Part shown: positions 35,329 to 46,176 of the stretch, piece after piece | How positions within the stretch are numbered: the stretch's first letter is position 1 | How the letters are laid out: each line of letters begins with the position of its first letter | Assembly: GCF_020509005.1 (NCBI RefSeq) | Contig: NC_063012.1 | Location: forward strand, 4,526,001-4,590,000 | Direction: 5' to 3' | Source of the DNA: Fulvia fulva | Lineage: Eukaryota; Ascomycota; Dothideomycetes; Mycosphaerellales; Mycosphaerellaceae | DNA: 64,000 nucleotides | Made by a program: the position numbers and the translations under genes | The notes under the pieces: generated by a model | Databases searched by the model: none | Told to the model about the DNA's origin: nothing | What the model saw: only the letters and a program-made list of their open reading frames with translations

Positions 35329-36132
35329 TAGTTCGTACGATAATAGTATAACGAGCGTATTAAGCTTAATAGTATAGCGCCTATTATCATCTTTACCCTT
35401 AATCCTAAGCTCTAGGTAAGGGTATTACTATTATTAATATAGGTAAGATTATCTATAAGAGGCCCTAGCTATTATCAAAGGGTTAATAGCTATAATAGCT
35501 ATAAGGCTTTAATTATTAGTAAGGCTACTAGCTATTAATATTACTAGAGGTACCTATTATTACTACTATTGGTAAGGTTACTACTCTAGAAGAGAGTAAT
35601 TTTAAGGAGATAAAGTTAAGGTATTAATAATAACGGAGTCTCGGAAGAGAGACCTAAGGTACCCCTTAGTAGAGTCTATACTTAGCGTAGCCTTATAAGC
35701 TACGAGCGTATTACGCTCTAACTACTCTCTAGATATTATTAATATCACTACTATATAACCTTCCTTCTCTACTACTACACCTAATACGCTACTTACTAGT
35801 AGTTCTATTAAGTACCCTTATATAATTATAGATAGTAAGTAGACTAGAAAGATAAGAAAGTATATAAAGTATACTATCGAATAGATAGATAGTACTATTA
35901 TAAAGGTATCTTATAGTGAATTAAAAGGTAGTATAGAGAAGACGATAGCCGACTATTATTATAATAACCTATTAGCGGCTAGTCTACTACTTAGCTAGTA
36001 TAAGCTAAAGAGCTAGATACTAGACAACTTAGATATTATAGATAGTAATAAGTCTATAACGCTAAATAATCTATTACTAATAGTCGACCTTATAACGCTT
36101 ATATAATATAGATATAACTTAAGGTAAGCTAA
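35329..36132. other. TA-rich RIPed sequence, unassigned
   Basis: About 800 bases with very high TA dinucleotide content and no open frame. No terminal repeats or protein motifs were seen. Probably an old repeat. Confidence 0.5.
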
Positions 36133-36299
36133 GGCTTAGTATATAGATAGATAGATATTTTATTAAGCTGTTATAGTGCCCTTTAGCCTATATAGCTATA
36201 CTATCTTGTTTTCGGATATATAGAGGGGAAACCGTATTAGTGAAAACCCTTCCTCCTTCCCGCCTATCTTTTCCTCCTAGTTGTCGTCTTAAATTTCCC

Positions 36300-37910
36300 T
36301 TATTAGGGGTACGCTAGTGTTATAGGCCTGCCCTAATAACTACCCTATCTACAACCCCCCTAGCTTCCGCCTCTTGTCTATCCACTCCTCCGTCTCGCTA
36401 GCGAGGCTAAACTACTAGAGGTATCCCTACTGTAGTATCTACCGAGAGATTCGGCGAATGTTGCCTTTGTCCCTAATAATTGACTTATAGTCTCTCCTTC
36501 CCGCTTAGTGCCTCCAATTTCCCCTACCTCTCGCCTACTACGGGCATCGTAGTAGTATATATTCTAGGTTCTACGATAGGTAGCTATACTAGTAGGCTAG
36601 GCTATAGATGTCTAGTGCGCGTCTCCTAAATAGGTAGGCCCTTAATGTAATATATTCGGACCTGATTTAGATCGCTATGCTTGCTTCGGCCCTTATTAGG
36701 TCCCTATATAGCTAGTAATTATGTCTCTAGAAGGCTCGGAGCGCTATCGGGCCTATTGTCTTAGGGGGCTTCCTTTTCTAGTCCTGCTCCTATAGGTAGC
36801 TCGCTATCTATTCCGCTAGGCTTTAGGTCTTAGCCTTGCTCCCGCCGGCCTAGCGAGTCCTACGCTCCTCCTCTTTTCGTGCTAGCTATTCGGTACTTGT
36901 CTATACGGCCGTAAAGGTAGTAAGGTCATCCTCTTTTTGGCTTATCCTATGTCCGGCTCCTCTCCGGTAGCGGCTTTCTATCTTATTCTTTACCTCCTAG
37001 ATCGTAGTTTGTACTAGGTAATCTGTCGTCTTTACCGCGTATTAAATTCTTATTCCCCGGATATACTAGCCGATTAGTAGTATTCCTGTCTCTATTTCTA
37101 CCGTGCTTATTAACGTTGTCTTATATACGCCTAGTACCCTACGTAGGTTGCCTACCTATATCCTATTTAGGGGTTGCTCTATCCGTTTCGGGATCGGCTT
37201 GCCTACGCCTCCTATTCCCCAAATCTATACCCCGTATAATATAGCTAGTCTAACGATCGCCTTATATATTACTCTTGCCTTGTCGAATGTTACTCCCTAT
37301 ATAGATACTATAAGCCTCTTTATCGAGGCTTTATTGACTTACGCTCGACTCTAGGCTTTCTTAATCTATATATTCTAGCTTAGCTTCGGGTCGAGCTAGA
37401 TCCCTAGTACTCGTAGCTCCGCTAATAGCTTAGTCTCGTAGCCTTAGATTCTTACCGCCGCCTTTATATTATAGTATATTCTCGCTTGACTAAAGTGTAT
37501 AAGTTAGTACTTTTTAGGGGCAAACCGGGCACTATACTTCTTTGCCTACTCCTCGCATTTCTTGTACCTATCTTTAAGGAGGCGACAGTTCTCTTCTATC
37601 GAGTCTAACTAGGCTAGGATGTTTATGTCGTCTACGAACCCTAATACTAAGGTTTACGGAGAGGTGAGTAGGGGGATAAGATTAGACATAAATATTAGAA
37701 ACAGGATAGGGGAGAGAGTAGATCCCTAAGGTATTCTAGCCTCTACCTTTACCGGGTCGGACGTATACCTTCCTAGGACTAGGTATGTCGTCCGTTCCTA
37801 GAGAAAGGAGTAGACGAACGTCGTTACCTACTAGGGGATACCTTTCTACTATAGGATATATATTAGCCTTTAGTATAAGACGTTATCGAAGGCTCCTACG
37901 ATATCGAGGG
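36300..37910 (-). pseudogene. LINE2 reverse transcriptase part in composite F
   Basis: On the minus strand it opens with LALDIVGAFDNVLY (RT motif A region) directly after the module, followed by the catalytic FVDD at 37627-37638 and the C-terminal region. The sequence matches LINE2-E rather than LINE1. Stops throughout. Confidence 0.78.
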
Positions 37911-38987
37911 CAAGGAAGGAATCGTATTTAGTAAGCTAGCTACGAGATAAGGTAACAAGTCTTAACCGCGCTTTCCTACTTATCTAGTACTACCGTATAG
38001 CCTCGTTTCGAGAGGTTAGCCCGGAGCAAAAGCTTCCCTCTACGCCCTCCCTCCCTATTTGCTCCTTAAGCTAATATCTACCTCTATAGGCCTAAGCCCT
38101 TTAGTGCTCTCTATTAACCGATATACGTATCCGTCCTCTCGGGCTATATAGATAGTATTAGCCGTCGCTACTAGTATATACTACGCCCTAGGTTTTAACG
38201 CCCTTTACGTTACCGTAGCCTATCTCTAGAAAGCGGCCGTCTATACCTCGTAGGTTTACTCGGGGCACATACTACGCCGGGTAGCGTACTCCTTACGTTT
38301 CTACCTACTAACTAATATAAAGTTCCTTCTTACCCTGTCCTCGATCCTCCCCGATTATAGAACTAATCTACTTATATTATACGTCTTTTCCCCGTCCTAA
38401 TAGCCGTCTTTTTCTTACTTCGGCTATCGTCTTTTCCTCGTTATAATCTACTATATTAGACTAGGTACGTTATGTAGCGGGATAGATAGTGTCTTAGGCA
38501 AAACCCTCGTTCCTATACCGGGTGTTTAATAGGCCCTTATAGGCTTCGTCGCGTATCTACCTACCTACCGTATTGCCCGCTAGTAAATACTAGATTGTTT
38601 CGTAGTCCGCTCGACGCCGTTATATAGTCCGCTTAGTTATTGTTCTATAGTCCGCTCGTCTAATGTTCGTCGCTTAGCCCGCTCGGTTTACGGTCTCCGG
38701 AGGTGAAAATTCTGTACTTATACTAGAGGTGTCCTATCGAGCGTATAGGCCACGGTTCCGCGCCCTTCTTATACGTAGAAAGAAGAGGGACTCGCTCCCG
38801 ACACGAGTACACGCTCGTCGGATGGTTTTTATACCCGTTTTGCTAGTAGTCCTCTATTCGCCGCGGCTTCGCCTACGTTACGCGCCCGTCGCGCCTACGA
38901 CGCTCTAGCGTAAGAATACTTAGCTCTCTCGTAGTAAGACGAGAGGTTCGTAGCCGACACTACGTATAGGTGATTCTCGTCGTCGAC
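37911..38987 (-). other. 1077-bp module, copy F (inverted)
   Basis: Reverse complement aligns with 1486-2562 without length change. Start ctcgtcgtcgac at 38976-38987, end caaggaagga at 37911. Many CA/TG to TA changes, more than in copy C. Confidence 0.87.
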
Positions 38988-39001
38988 CGCTTAATATATA
39001 G

Positions 39002-39595
39002 ATAGATAGATAGATGATTCATTTACCCGTTATAGTGCCCTCCGGCCTATACGGGTTTATGTCTATATATGTTGCTATATAAGGTAGGAAACCTGTTCCT
39101 AGGTAAAAACCTCCCCTCCTTCTCTAATAGCTTCCTTGCTATAAGTTCTTAGTTTTTCTTCTATTAGGGTGCACTAGTATCATAGTGGTTAGCCTCTAAC
39201 TACCTTGTCTATAACCCTAGAGTTCTCCCCCTCTTCCTGCTCTCCTCCTCCTTCTTTCTCTCCTTAATCTATCTCTCTGTTTCCCTAGTAAGAGAGAACT
39301 GCTCCAAAAATCCTTAGTAGATAATCCACCTTATAATTCTCTAGAGGTCTCCCTTGTTACTAACTATAGCTTAGAAGTTTCTGTTCCTTACTATTACCCT
39401 CTATTTACCTCTCCCTATACTCTATTCTTTATAAACTAGAAGTCTATGTTCGACATTCTAGGACAGGTAGCCGTATAGGCAACTCTTGTCTTCGATACCT
39501 AGGACTTTTCTCTAATATAGGTATGCCCTAACTCCGATATGTTTAGAGCGGATTTGTATTGCTATACTTACTTCTGACCTAGTTAGGTCTAAACG
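39002..39595 (-). mobile_element. LINE3 3' fragment, 5'-truncated
   Basis: A roughly 590-bp 3' end of a third LINE family, with (TATC)n tail at 39002-39015 and the shared 3' motif (plus strand ggtaaaaacctcccc). Flanked by gcttaatatatag at 38989-39001 and 39596-39608. Composite F sits in the left copy of this duplication. Confidence 0.78.
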
Positions 39596-39608
39596 GCTTA
39601 ATATATAG

Positions 39609-40235
39609 TTAGCTAGTCTAAGATATACTATAGTATAATAACGACTCTCGACTTAAGACTTACTATAGTAAGATATATAGTCTCTCTATAGTTAACTTAA
39701 TATAAGCTAGTATCTTCTAATAGTATAGTTCTTTCTTATACTCGACTTTAGATATATTTTAGTTATTAGTTTAGCGTTATATAAATATACTCTACGGCAA
39801 TATTTCTATATATAAGAGCGTATAGTAGTTTAAGAGAGAAGATAGTATTATAGTTCACCTTTATAATGCTATACTTAGTATTACGTAATCTCGTACGCTA
39901 GCGTATCTAGACTCTAATCTCGGCGTTTAATCTTGTTACGGCTTTACGATTCTTAGACTTCTCTTCTTTATAGAACTTATTTAATACTAAGATATTTATA
40001 TATTTACGCTCTATACCGTCTTATTTATATTACTTAAAGAACGTCTATTATTAAATAGCGAAACTACTAGAAATAGGGTTAGCTATAGAGTTAAGAGTAG
40101 CGAGAAATAAGGCATCTATATATAATAGTAGCGATAGCGAGGTAGTAATATCTATAGCGACGATAAGATAGAAATAAGATCGTCGAATAAGGATAAGAGT
40201 ACGTTAATAACGGATAAGTTATAGTAGTTACGAGA
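39609..40235. other. TA-rich RIPed margin of the repeat island
   Basis: Very TA-rich and without genes or recognisable repeats. The composition changes within about 50 bases near 40235 to ordinary coding-type sequence. Confidence 0.55.
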
Positions 40236-40289
40236 TCGATAGCTTAGCAACACCTACACGGACCTCAATATTGAGTTGACACTATAGTG

Positions 40290-41030
40290 TTACCTATCTC
40301 AAGAATAATTCGCGACAATGTCTTCGCTGTTCTCGCACGCTAGGAGCAGGTCGGTGGTGGCGTGGAGACCTTGGCGGTTACCGACGCAGGCTCCTGCGAG
40401 TAAGAGTCGCAAACAGTGATGTGCGTGGTCTTGTTGTTCAGCTTTGTTGAGGGCGACACGCGACCGTTGGCAAGATGTTGTAGCACACCAGGCGCGTCCT
40501 CTTCGTTTCATCCAGGCTTGGAGTGCGTCGCCTCCGACCACTCTCGACGTGAAGGTGGTTGTTCGGATGTTGCTTCGCCTGAGAACCACGTCATCATTTC
40601 GCAGTGAGATGCCAACGTCGGAGCGGTAGGCAGTTGTTCGGACCGCCCACTGATAAGCCTTCGCAGATCACGAGAATCGTTCAGACGTGATGGTGTAGGC
40701 GTTCGCGTGATGGACTTTGTCGTGGGTGCAATCTAGGAAGGACCATGAAGAGGTGCTTGCCTTTCCGCCGGCAGCACCGATCCCGACCCGCTGGCTGGGT
40801 ATGCCTACTACGATGTGTCCCAGCTGAACGATAACCATAATGCGTTTAATATCGATGGTTACTGCGATCGGTATCATGTTGTGAGCGCATGTTTCACAAG
40901 CCGTTGATGTGCACAGGGAGCTGTCGCGCCGACGACTGGGTGGTTGATCGACAGGCTCGATATAGCTCACGTTGGGCTGGATCTGCGGCGCTGCAGGAGA
41001 GGCTGCTCCTACACAAAATATGTATGACAC
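40290..41030 (-). pseudogene. Decayed gene, copy 1 (inverted paralogue at 48815-49385)
   Basis: Minus-strand frame reads IMVIVQLGHIVVGIPSQRVG, then FLDCTHDK, then a TGA at about 40670, then AWMKRRGRAWC and ALNKAEQQ, all in one frame. The second copy has TGG at the TGA position and shares the flanking residues, so the stop is a loss in this copy. The DNA also matches: ttatggttatcgttcagctg occurs in both. No family is recognised; the basic middle and C-terminus could bind nucleic acid, which is a guess. Lies at the very edge of the RIPed island but does not itself look TA-rich. Confidence 0.6.
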
Positions 41031-41631
41031 TCTTCGTGAGCAGAATTCTCATTGTGAGGTTCATGGCGCACGCAAGACATGAAGTTCGTTGCTGACCACC
41101 ACTTTGAAGCAAGCACCTCAACGGATCGGCGAAGAGGCGCATTGTTGGCGAAGCCTCATCCCGTTGGGCTGGCGTTCGTGCATGTCTGTCCATGACCCGA
41201 CCTTGGGATTATCAGCACGGCAGGGCAATGGAAGCGACTTCGGTGTACTGCTCGTCGATGACATTACCGGTACTACCACCACGGCGCCCCGTTAGCTGGC
41301 CACACGGGGAGATCTGGTCGCATTGGGTGCTTGCATACCGCTAGCTCGAGACTTGTAACGCCTTCCGTGGACCAAACGCTACTACTTTACGGCAAGGGGA
41401 GGCCGACACGCTTCAAGAGACAAGAATTGAAGATCTATCTTGACAACACTACTAGCATGGGTGAGACGAGGGACATGAAACGTAGGTGTGCGAACGTGTT
41501 GAGAAGAAACTACGAAGGTTCCAAGATCGAAACGACGCGCGACGTCACGTCGTTCATCTCCATTCATGACTAGCCCGGATAGCTCATGACTTTCCAATGC
41601 CTTGTCCCTGAAGTCAGCTTACAAGCTACCC
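41031..41631. other. Intergenic, no gene recognised
   Basis: Short overlapping open frames on both strands (for example 41331-41573) have no start context or protein character I recognise. Confidence 0.5.
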
Positions 41632-44600
41632 TCAAATCCAAGAGTTATTGCGTCCAATATTGCGCATCATAGCCTCGAATGCCTGAGCTGGGTTAAGCCA
41701 GTGATACCGCCAAGCAGCTTGCTCAGCGAGAAGCTCCGGGTGCGCATCAAGTCGAGCTGCAATGTCCTGACCAAGGGCATTAGGAAAGACGGCCGGCACA
41801 GCAGTATGTGTATCTGCAGCGTGCATCTGTTGAGTGTGCCGGGTGATCAGGTCGGCTAGCTTGTTGCGCATCATGTACTTGTTGCGCTCGATAGTAAAGA
41901 ACTGCTGCCAGTGCTGTGGGAGCGAATGAGGCCAACCGTGGTGGACGTGGTGCTCGATTAGCGTCATAAGATCAGTGTTCTTAGCTAGATTCGAGCCGCG
42001 AGCTTGGTCAATCTGCTGTAGCTTGCTAAAGAATCCAATACCATAGCCACCGAATCCAGTAATTGGCACAGTTGCACCGGCTACACCACTTGTCGTAATC
42101 AAGATAGCCGTAGGCACGGCTGCTTGTGGGTTTAGCCAGCTGTCGAGAAGGTTGACCAAAGCGATGAGATACGGATCGGCTAGTCCGTTCGTGACAGCGA
42201 TCGGCCAGGGAAGGACGCCACGACGTTGCACGACCATACCGAAGAACTGAAGGGGCGTATTAGCGCCACCAGGGCGCTCGGCTTCTGGGTTGTTCGCGCC
42301 AGAGTTCGTGTAGTTGTTGACACGAAGGCGGAACTGGGCCAAGCGGTTGATAAGCATTTGAAGGTACGCCGGGGTGGCCTGAGAGGAGACTCGCATAGCG
42401 TGAATATGCAAGGCGAAGGGTCTAGAGTCCATAGCTGGAGTAGCTTGGGCGTTCTTAATGTCCTCGCAAATAGTGGCCCAATCGGGGTCCGGTATATCCC
42501 AGTATCGTCCAAGGTCCGGATTCTTCAGGAGGTCTGCCATCGTGGTGTTCCGGTCTACAACTTCGAATGACTCGTCCCATTCACACGCAACGCCTAATTC
42601 CTCGCAATTGCTACAGCGTTGATCGGTGAATTTGACGTTGCTCTTAGTAGTACCAGCTAGGGAGCAAGAGCTTCCTGTGGTCTGGCAGTTCAAGCACTTC
42701 TGTAGTCTTCGCATCTGACGTCTGTGGTCCTTGTCTCTCTCTGCTGTGCGGCGATGCTTAGCACTCCGACGTGAGTATCGAGAATGAGTGCCCACAACAC
42801 CACCTCTCAGCTCCTCTGAGCCCGGCCTATACAGACCCCAAGCATCCAGCTGCTCGACGCGTTCACCGTACTGAACGAAAGGGCTCCAGTGGCCGAGAAG
42901 AGGCTCGTGCCCATACTCTTGCAGAATGTTTGACAAGTCGCTACCCTCGGCGTTGTCGTTATGCAGCCAGACAATCCTCGTGTTCTCGTCGACATCGCCA
43001 AGAATGTGAGCTGTAGCTGGGTCTTCAGGTCTAGTCCCATCTGTGACCATGCCTAATACGTAGTTGGAAACTGAGGCATCGTTGGTCTGAGTGTAGTGCT
43101 GGAGGAACAGTAGTGTCACATACAATTGTGTGACATCCACATTGTTGACAGTAGAGAGAACCTCTAGCTCTGCCTCGAATACTGGATCTGCTGGGGTAAG
43201 GCCCCTAACATGGGGCAGGTAGATCTGCTGGAGGAAGTTGTCATACTCTGGTGTTCGCGTTCCAATGTAGTTGTCAGGAAGATACGCATTGGGCTGCCAG
43301 TTGCTGAATCGAAGGCGCATAATGTCGTCAAGTTCGAGTCTCTGTGGCAGTCTCTCATGGAGGCGGCGTGTAGCATGGAACGCCTGAGCTAAGGCGTCTA
43401 TTCCACAGAGATGGCCAGCACCGCTAGCCTCATCAGGAGCAAATTGGCGTCGCACGTAAGACTGCAGTTGTTGCAGGTCTCGGCGTTGGCCCTGGAGGCG
43501 ACGGTTCCAGGTCTGCGCACGTTCGTCGAATCGCAAAGAAGGATCGGGCAGCAGAGAAGGGTCGGTAGCATCGGTACCGATGCTCTCGAAGTCATCGATT
43601 GCTTGGAGGAGTAACCACTCGCGGACAATATCGCTGCGCTTACGGTCATCCAACGCACTGGCATCGTCTTCATGCGGAAGTGGACCTGCGATAACCCAGT
43701 CAGGTGCGTCGTGGGCTCTCGCCATGTCCATGAGTTCGCGATAGGACATTTGGTGTAGCCTGGTGTTACCACGTGCTCGATATCGCGGTGGGTCGATGCC
43801 TTCGCGAGCTAACAGAAACCAGTAGACTTGCTCTCGTATCGCTTCTGTAGGCAAAGTCACGGCGTACGTGACTGATCGAGGCATCGCTGCGGTGGACTCT
43901 TTGTGGAGTCTCAACTTGAGGACTCTAGTCAGTTCTGTACCACCTATCGTCGCATCTGGAGGTTCAGGGACCTGCTGTGGTGTGCTACGACTGTGCTCGG
44001 CCCTGTGTCGAGTGAGTAGTTGTCGATTGTGCTGCGCCAGTCTACGGAACTCGACTAGATCGAAGGAGGTAGGCGCATCCGACCACATATCTAGTCGATG
44101 TGGGTACAATGGTAGTCTTCCCATCTGCGCATCAGCCATCATAAAAGAAAGTAGCACATCTCGGAGGGTATGTGTGTTGATGTTGTCATGGCTAGACCAA
44201 GCTCTAACGGGAATTTGTCGCTCACGTGCCATGTGTCGAACAATCTCCTCTGGTAGATCCTCATAATCTTGCTGCGTGAAGTCCGGCGCAATATGTTGCT
44301 CAGGGTTCCTCTCGTACTCAGACTGTAGTCGTTGCTGGGCAGTCTGTGCTAGACGAGTAATCCGATCCAGGTCTCGATACACTTCAGCATATTGCCATTC
44401 TTCGAGGGCAAGGCGCGCTTCGTGGTAGATCTGTCGATAGCCTTCCTCGCCTTGCCGCTGCTATGGCGGCAAGCCCTCGTCGAGTTGAGCGGCAATTTCG
44501 CGGAACGTAAGCTTGGTCATATCGCGTAGACTGAGTACGCTTCGCTGAGCAGCCGAGAGGGTATCCACACGCTCCAGTCGCGCACTACCCTTCTTCTTGC

Positions 44601-45930
44601 TCTTCCTTGCTCTCTTCTTTTCGCCCTTCTTCTCGTCATTCTCGCCATTCTTCTCTTCGTCCTTCTTTCCCTTCTTGTGCGCCACTCGCGCCAATCGCAA
44701 TTCTTCGTTCTCGTTCCTACTCCTAAAAAGTCTATGCGCTTGCGCCGCCATCTTTTTCACTTGAGCTTCGTCGTATACGCCTAGTTGTGCCGCAAGGCGC
44801 TCTGCATTGAGATCTGCTACGAGCTTAGTCAAATTTCCACTACGCAGCTTTTGCAGGCCTCTGCTCTTGCACCACTCTTTGTAGAAAGTCCAGCATGCTC
44901 GATAATCTTCTGTCGGGTCATTAGGTCCGAGCTCGCGATCCTCATCTCCAGGCTCGGCAGGCTCGGCAGGCTCGACAGACCCGAAAACGTTGCTACTGGG
45001 CGCGACAGTGCGTCTGGACTTCTTTGCAGGCTTAGGCTCCGATTCCGCAGTAGTAGCTGGCTTGGACAGGACGTCGCCCTCGCCAAGAATGCTGAACTTG
45101 CGTTTCTTGTTTGGTGCGGCTCGCTTCTGCTTGTTCGTGCTGTCCTCATCTTCATTCTCACTCTCTTCCTCTTCGTCCTCGGTATCTGAATCGCTAGAGT
45201 CGCTCCTAGACCCAGAGTCGCTTCCAGAGCCGTCGTCATTAGGTGGTCCAGAACCGCTCGGTTGCAAACCTCCACGACCTCCGCGACCTCCCCTACCACC
45301 TCGAGTCGTCGTCGTCTTCTTGTTGGCGCCCTTTCCTGCTTCAGCGGCGGCTGTCGTAGTACGAGTCGATCGCCGCGTTCCTGCGGCCATGTAGATCGGA
45401 GCGGCAGTTGATTTCAGGGCAACAGGGTGATCAGGCGTACAGAACAGGGTCACGGACTGCGGCTTACCGTCCCCGTCCTTGTAGTGTGTAGTTAGTTGGC
45501 CACGGAGGTGCAGGATCAGGCTTGGTGCTTCCGACATTGGTGGAGGTGTTTCCTTCACGAGTCGAATAGTATATCGTGGGCGGTCGAGTGAGTCGAAGTG
45601 CGCCTTTAGCCATCTGCTGCCGAGAATGACATCGTGGCGGGAGTCGAGGTCGGTGACGACGCAGTCTGTCGTCGAGCAGTGGCCGTTAAGGTCGAGTCTG
45701 ATCTGCTTGTGCTGGGTACTGGCGGCGGACTTGGTACTTGATGTTTGCGAGAGTGTGGCGCTATAGAAGTTGAATGGCTGTGAGGAGTCGAGTAGACAGC
45801 GCACAGGTACACTGCCTACAGTGCCGCATACTGTCAACTCGGTCATGTTGTGTGGTGGATGCATGTTGGGAGGCGACTGCGGGTGGTGAAGCGCCTGAGC
45901 GCTGGATTGTCGGCGACCAAGGAGCGCCAT
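41632..45930 (-). CDS. Large protein with degenerate retropepsin-like N-terminus and mid-protein Zn2Cys6-like cluster
   Basis: One minus-strand frame runs from ATG 45928-45930 to TGA 41632-41634, broken only by TAG at 44461-44463. Residues about 31-112 resemble a retropepsin: LLDSSQ sits where D-[ST]-G is expected (Asp48) and DVILGSRWL matches the conserved ILG-WL end. A Gly/Arg run, an acidic Ser/Asp/Glu region and a Lys-rich region follow. In the second half (42583-42700) six Cys form C-X2-C-X6-C-X16-C-X2-C-X6-C, the spacing of fungal binuclear zinc clusters but with a long middle loop and far from the N-terminus. A 78-nt intron (44461-44538) would remove the stop in phase; without it the gene is two ORFs or a pseudogene. 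The 246-bp spacer to the next gene is a shared divergent promoter. Function unknown; nuclear or DNA-binding is possible. No RIP signature, so not a recent transposon. Confidence 0.6.
44461..44538 (-). other. Candidate 78-nt intron containing the only in-frame stop
   Basis: On the minus strand the segment begins gtactc at 44538 and ends catag at 44461, length 78 = 26 codons, in phase 0. A possible branch site, gctcaac, lies inside. Removing it would restore one reading frame of about 1406 codons. Against it: the donor is not the usual gtaagt/gtatgt and the segment itself reads as plausible protein (LTFREIAAQLDEGLPP). Alternatives are readthrough of TAG-CAG or a real nonsense mutation. Confidence 0.4.
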
Positions 45931-46176
45931 GTTGTGACCATCTGTGTGTTGAGTAGGAGCAGGCTTCTAGAAGTGAAGTGCCATCTGTTGTAGCATGCTC
46001 GAATGTGCTCGTGGGGCTTCCGGGGTTTTCGTATGTGTTCTGGAAGTTCTGGATTTGAGCAAAGAACGCTAACGCAACGCCGCACATGCCCGCAGGAGTC
46101 ATCTCTTCCTTTCCCACACATCACCTACAGTGATCGTACATTCTCACCTACATACCCTCCCACACGAACCGCAGTC
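45931..46176. promoter_or_regulatory. Divergent promoter region, 246 bp
   Basis: Lies between the start codons of the minus-strand large gene and the plus-strand two-exon gene, so both are probably transcribed from it. No TATA box was obvious. Confidence 0.45.

Larger units (their letters stand above)
36146..38988 (-). mobile_element. Composite retroelement F: 1077-bp module fused to truncated LINE2
   Basis: On the minus strand the module (38987 to 37911) leads into LINE2 starting inside RT motif A (37910) and ending in a (TATC)n tail near 36146. The flanks gcttagtatatag (36133-36145) and gcttaatatatag (38989-39001) differ by one RIP-type base and are the target duplication. This is the same module as in A and C but a different LINE family, so the module is not part of either LINE. 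Heavily RIPed. Confidence 0.83.

Noticed and set aside
37103..37354. 83-codon plus-strand ORF
   Set aside because: Antisense to LINE2 in composite F; no start context.
44785..45394. Two 134-codon plus-strand ORFs and a minus-strand 156-codon ORF
   Set aside because: Low-complexity Ser/Leu/Pro frames overlapping the acidic and Gly/Arg-rich part of the large minus-strand gene; shadows.
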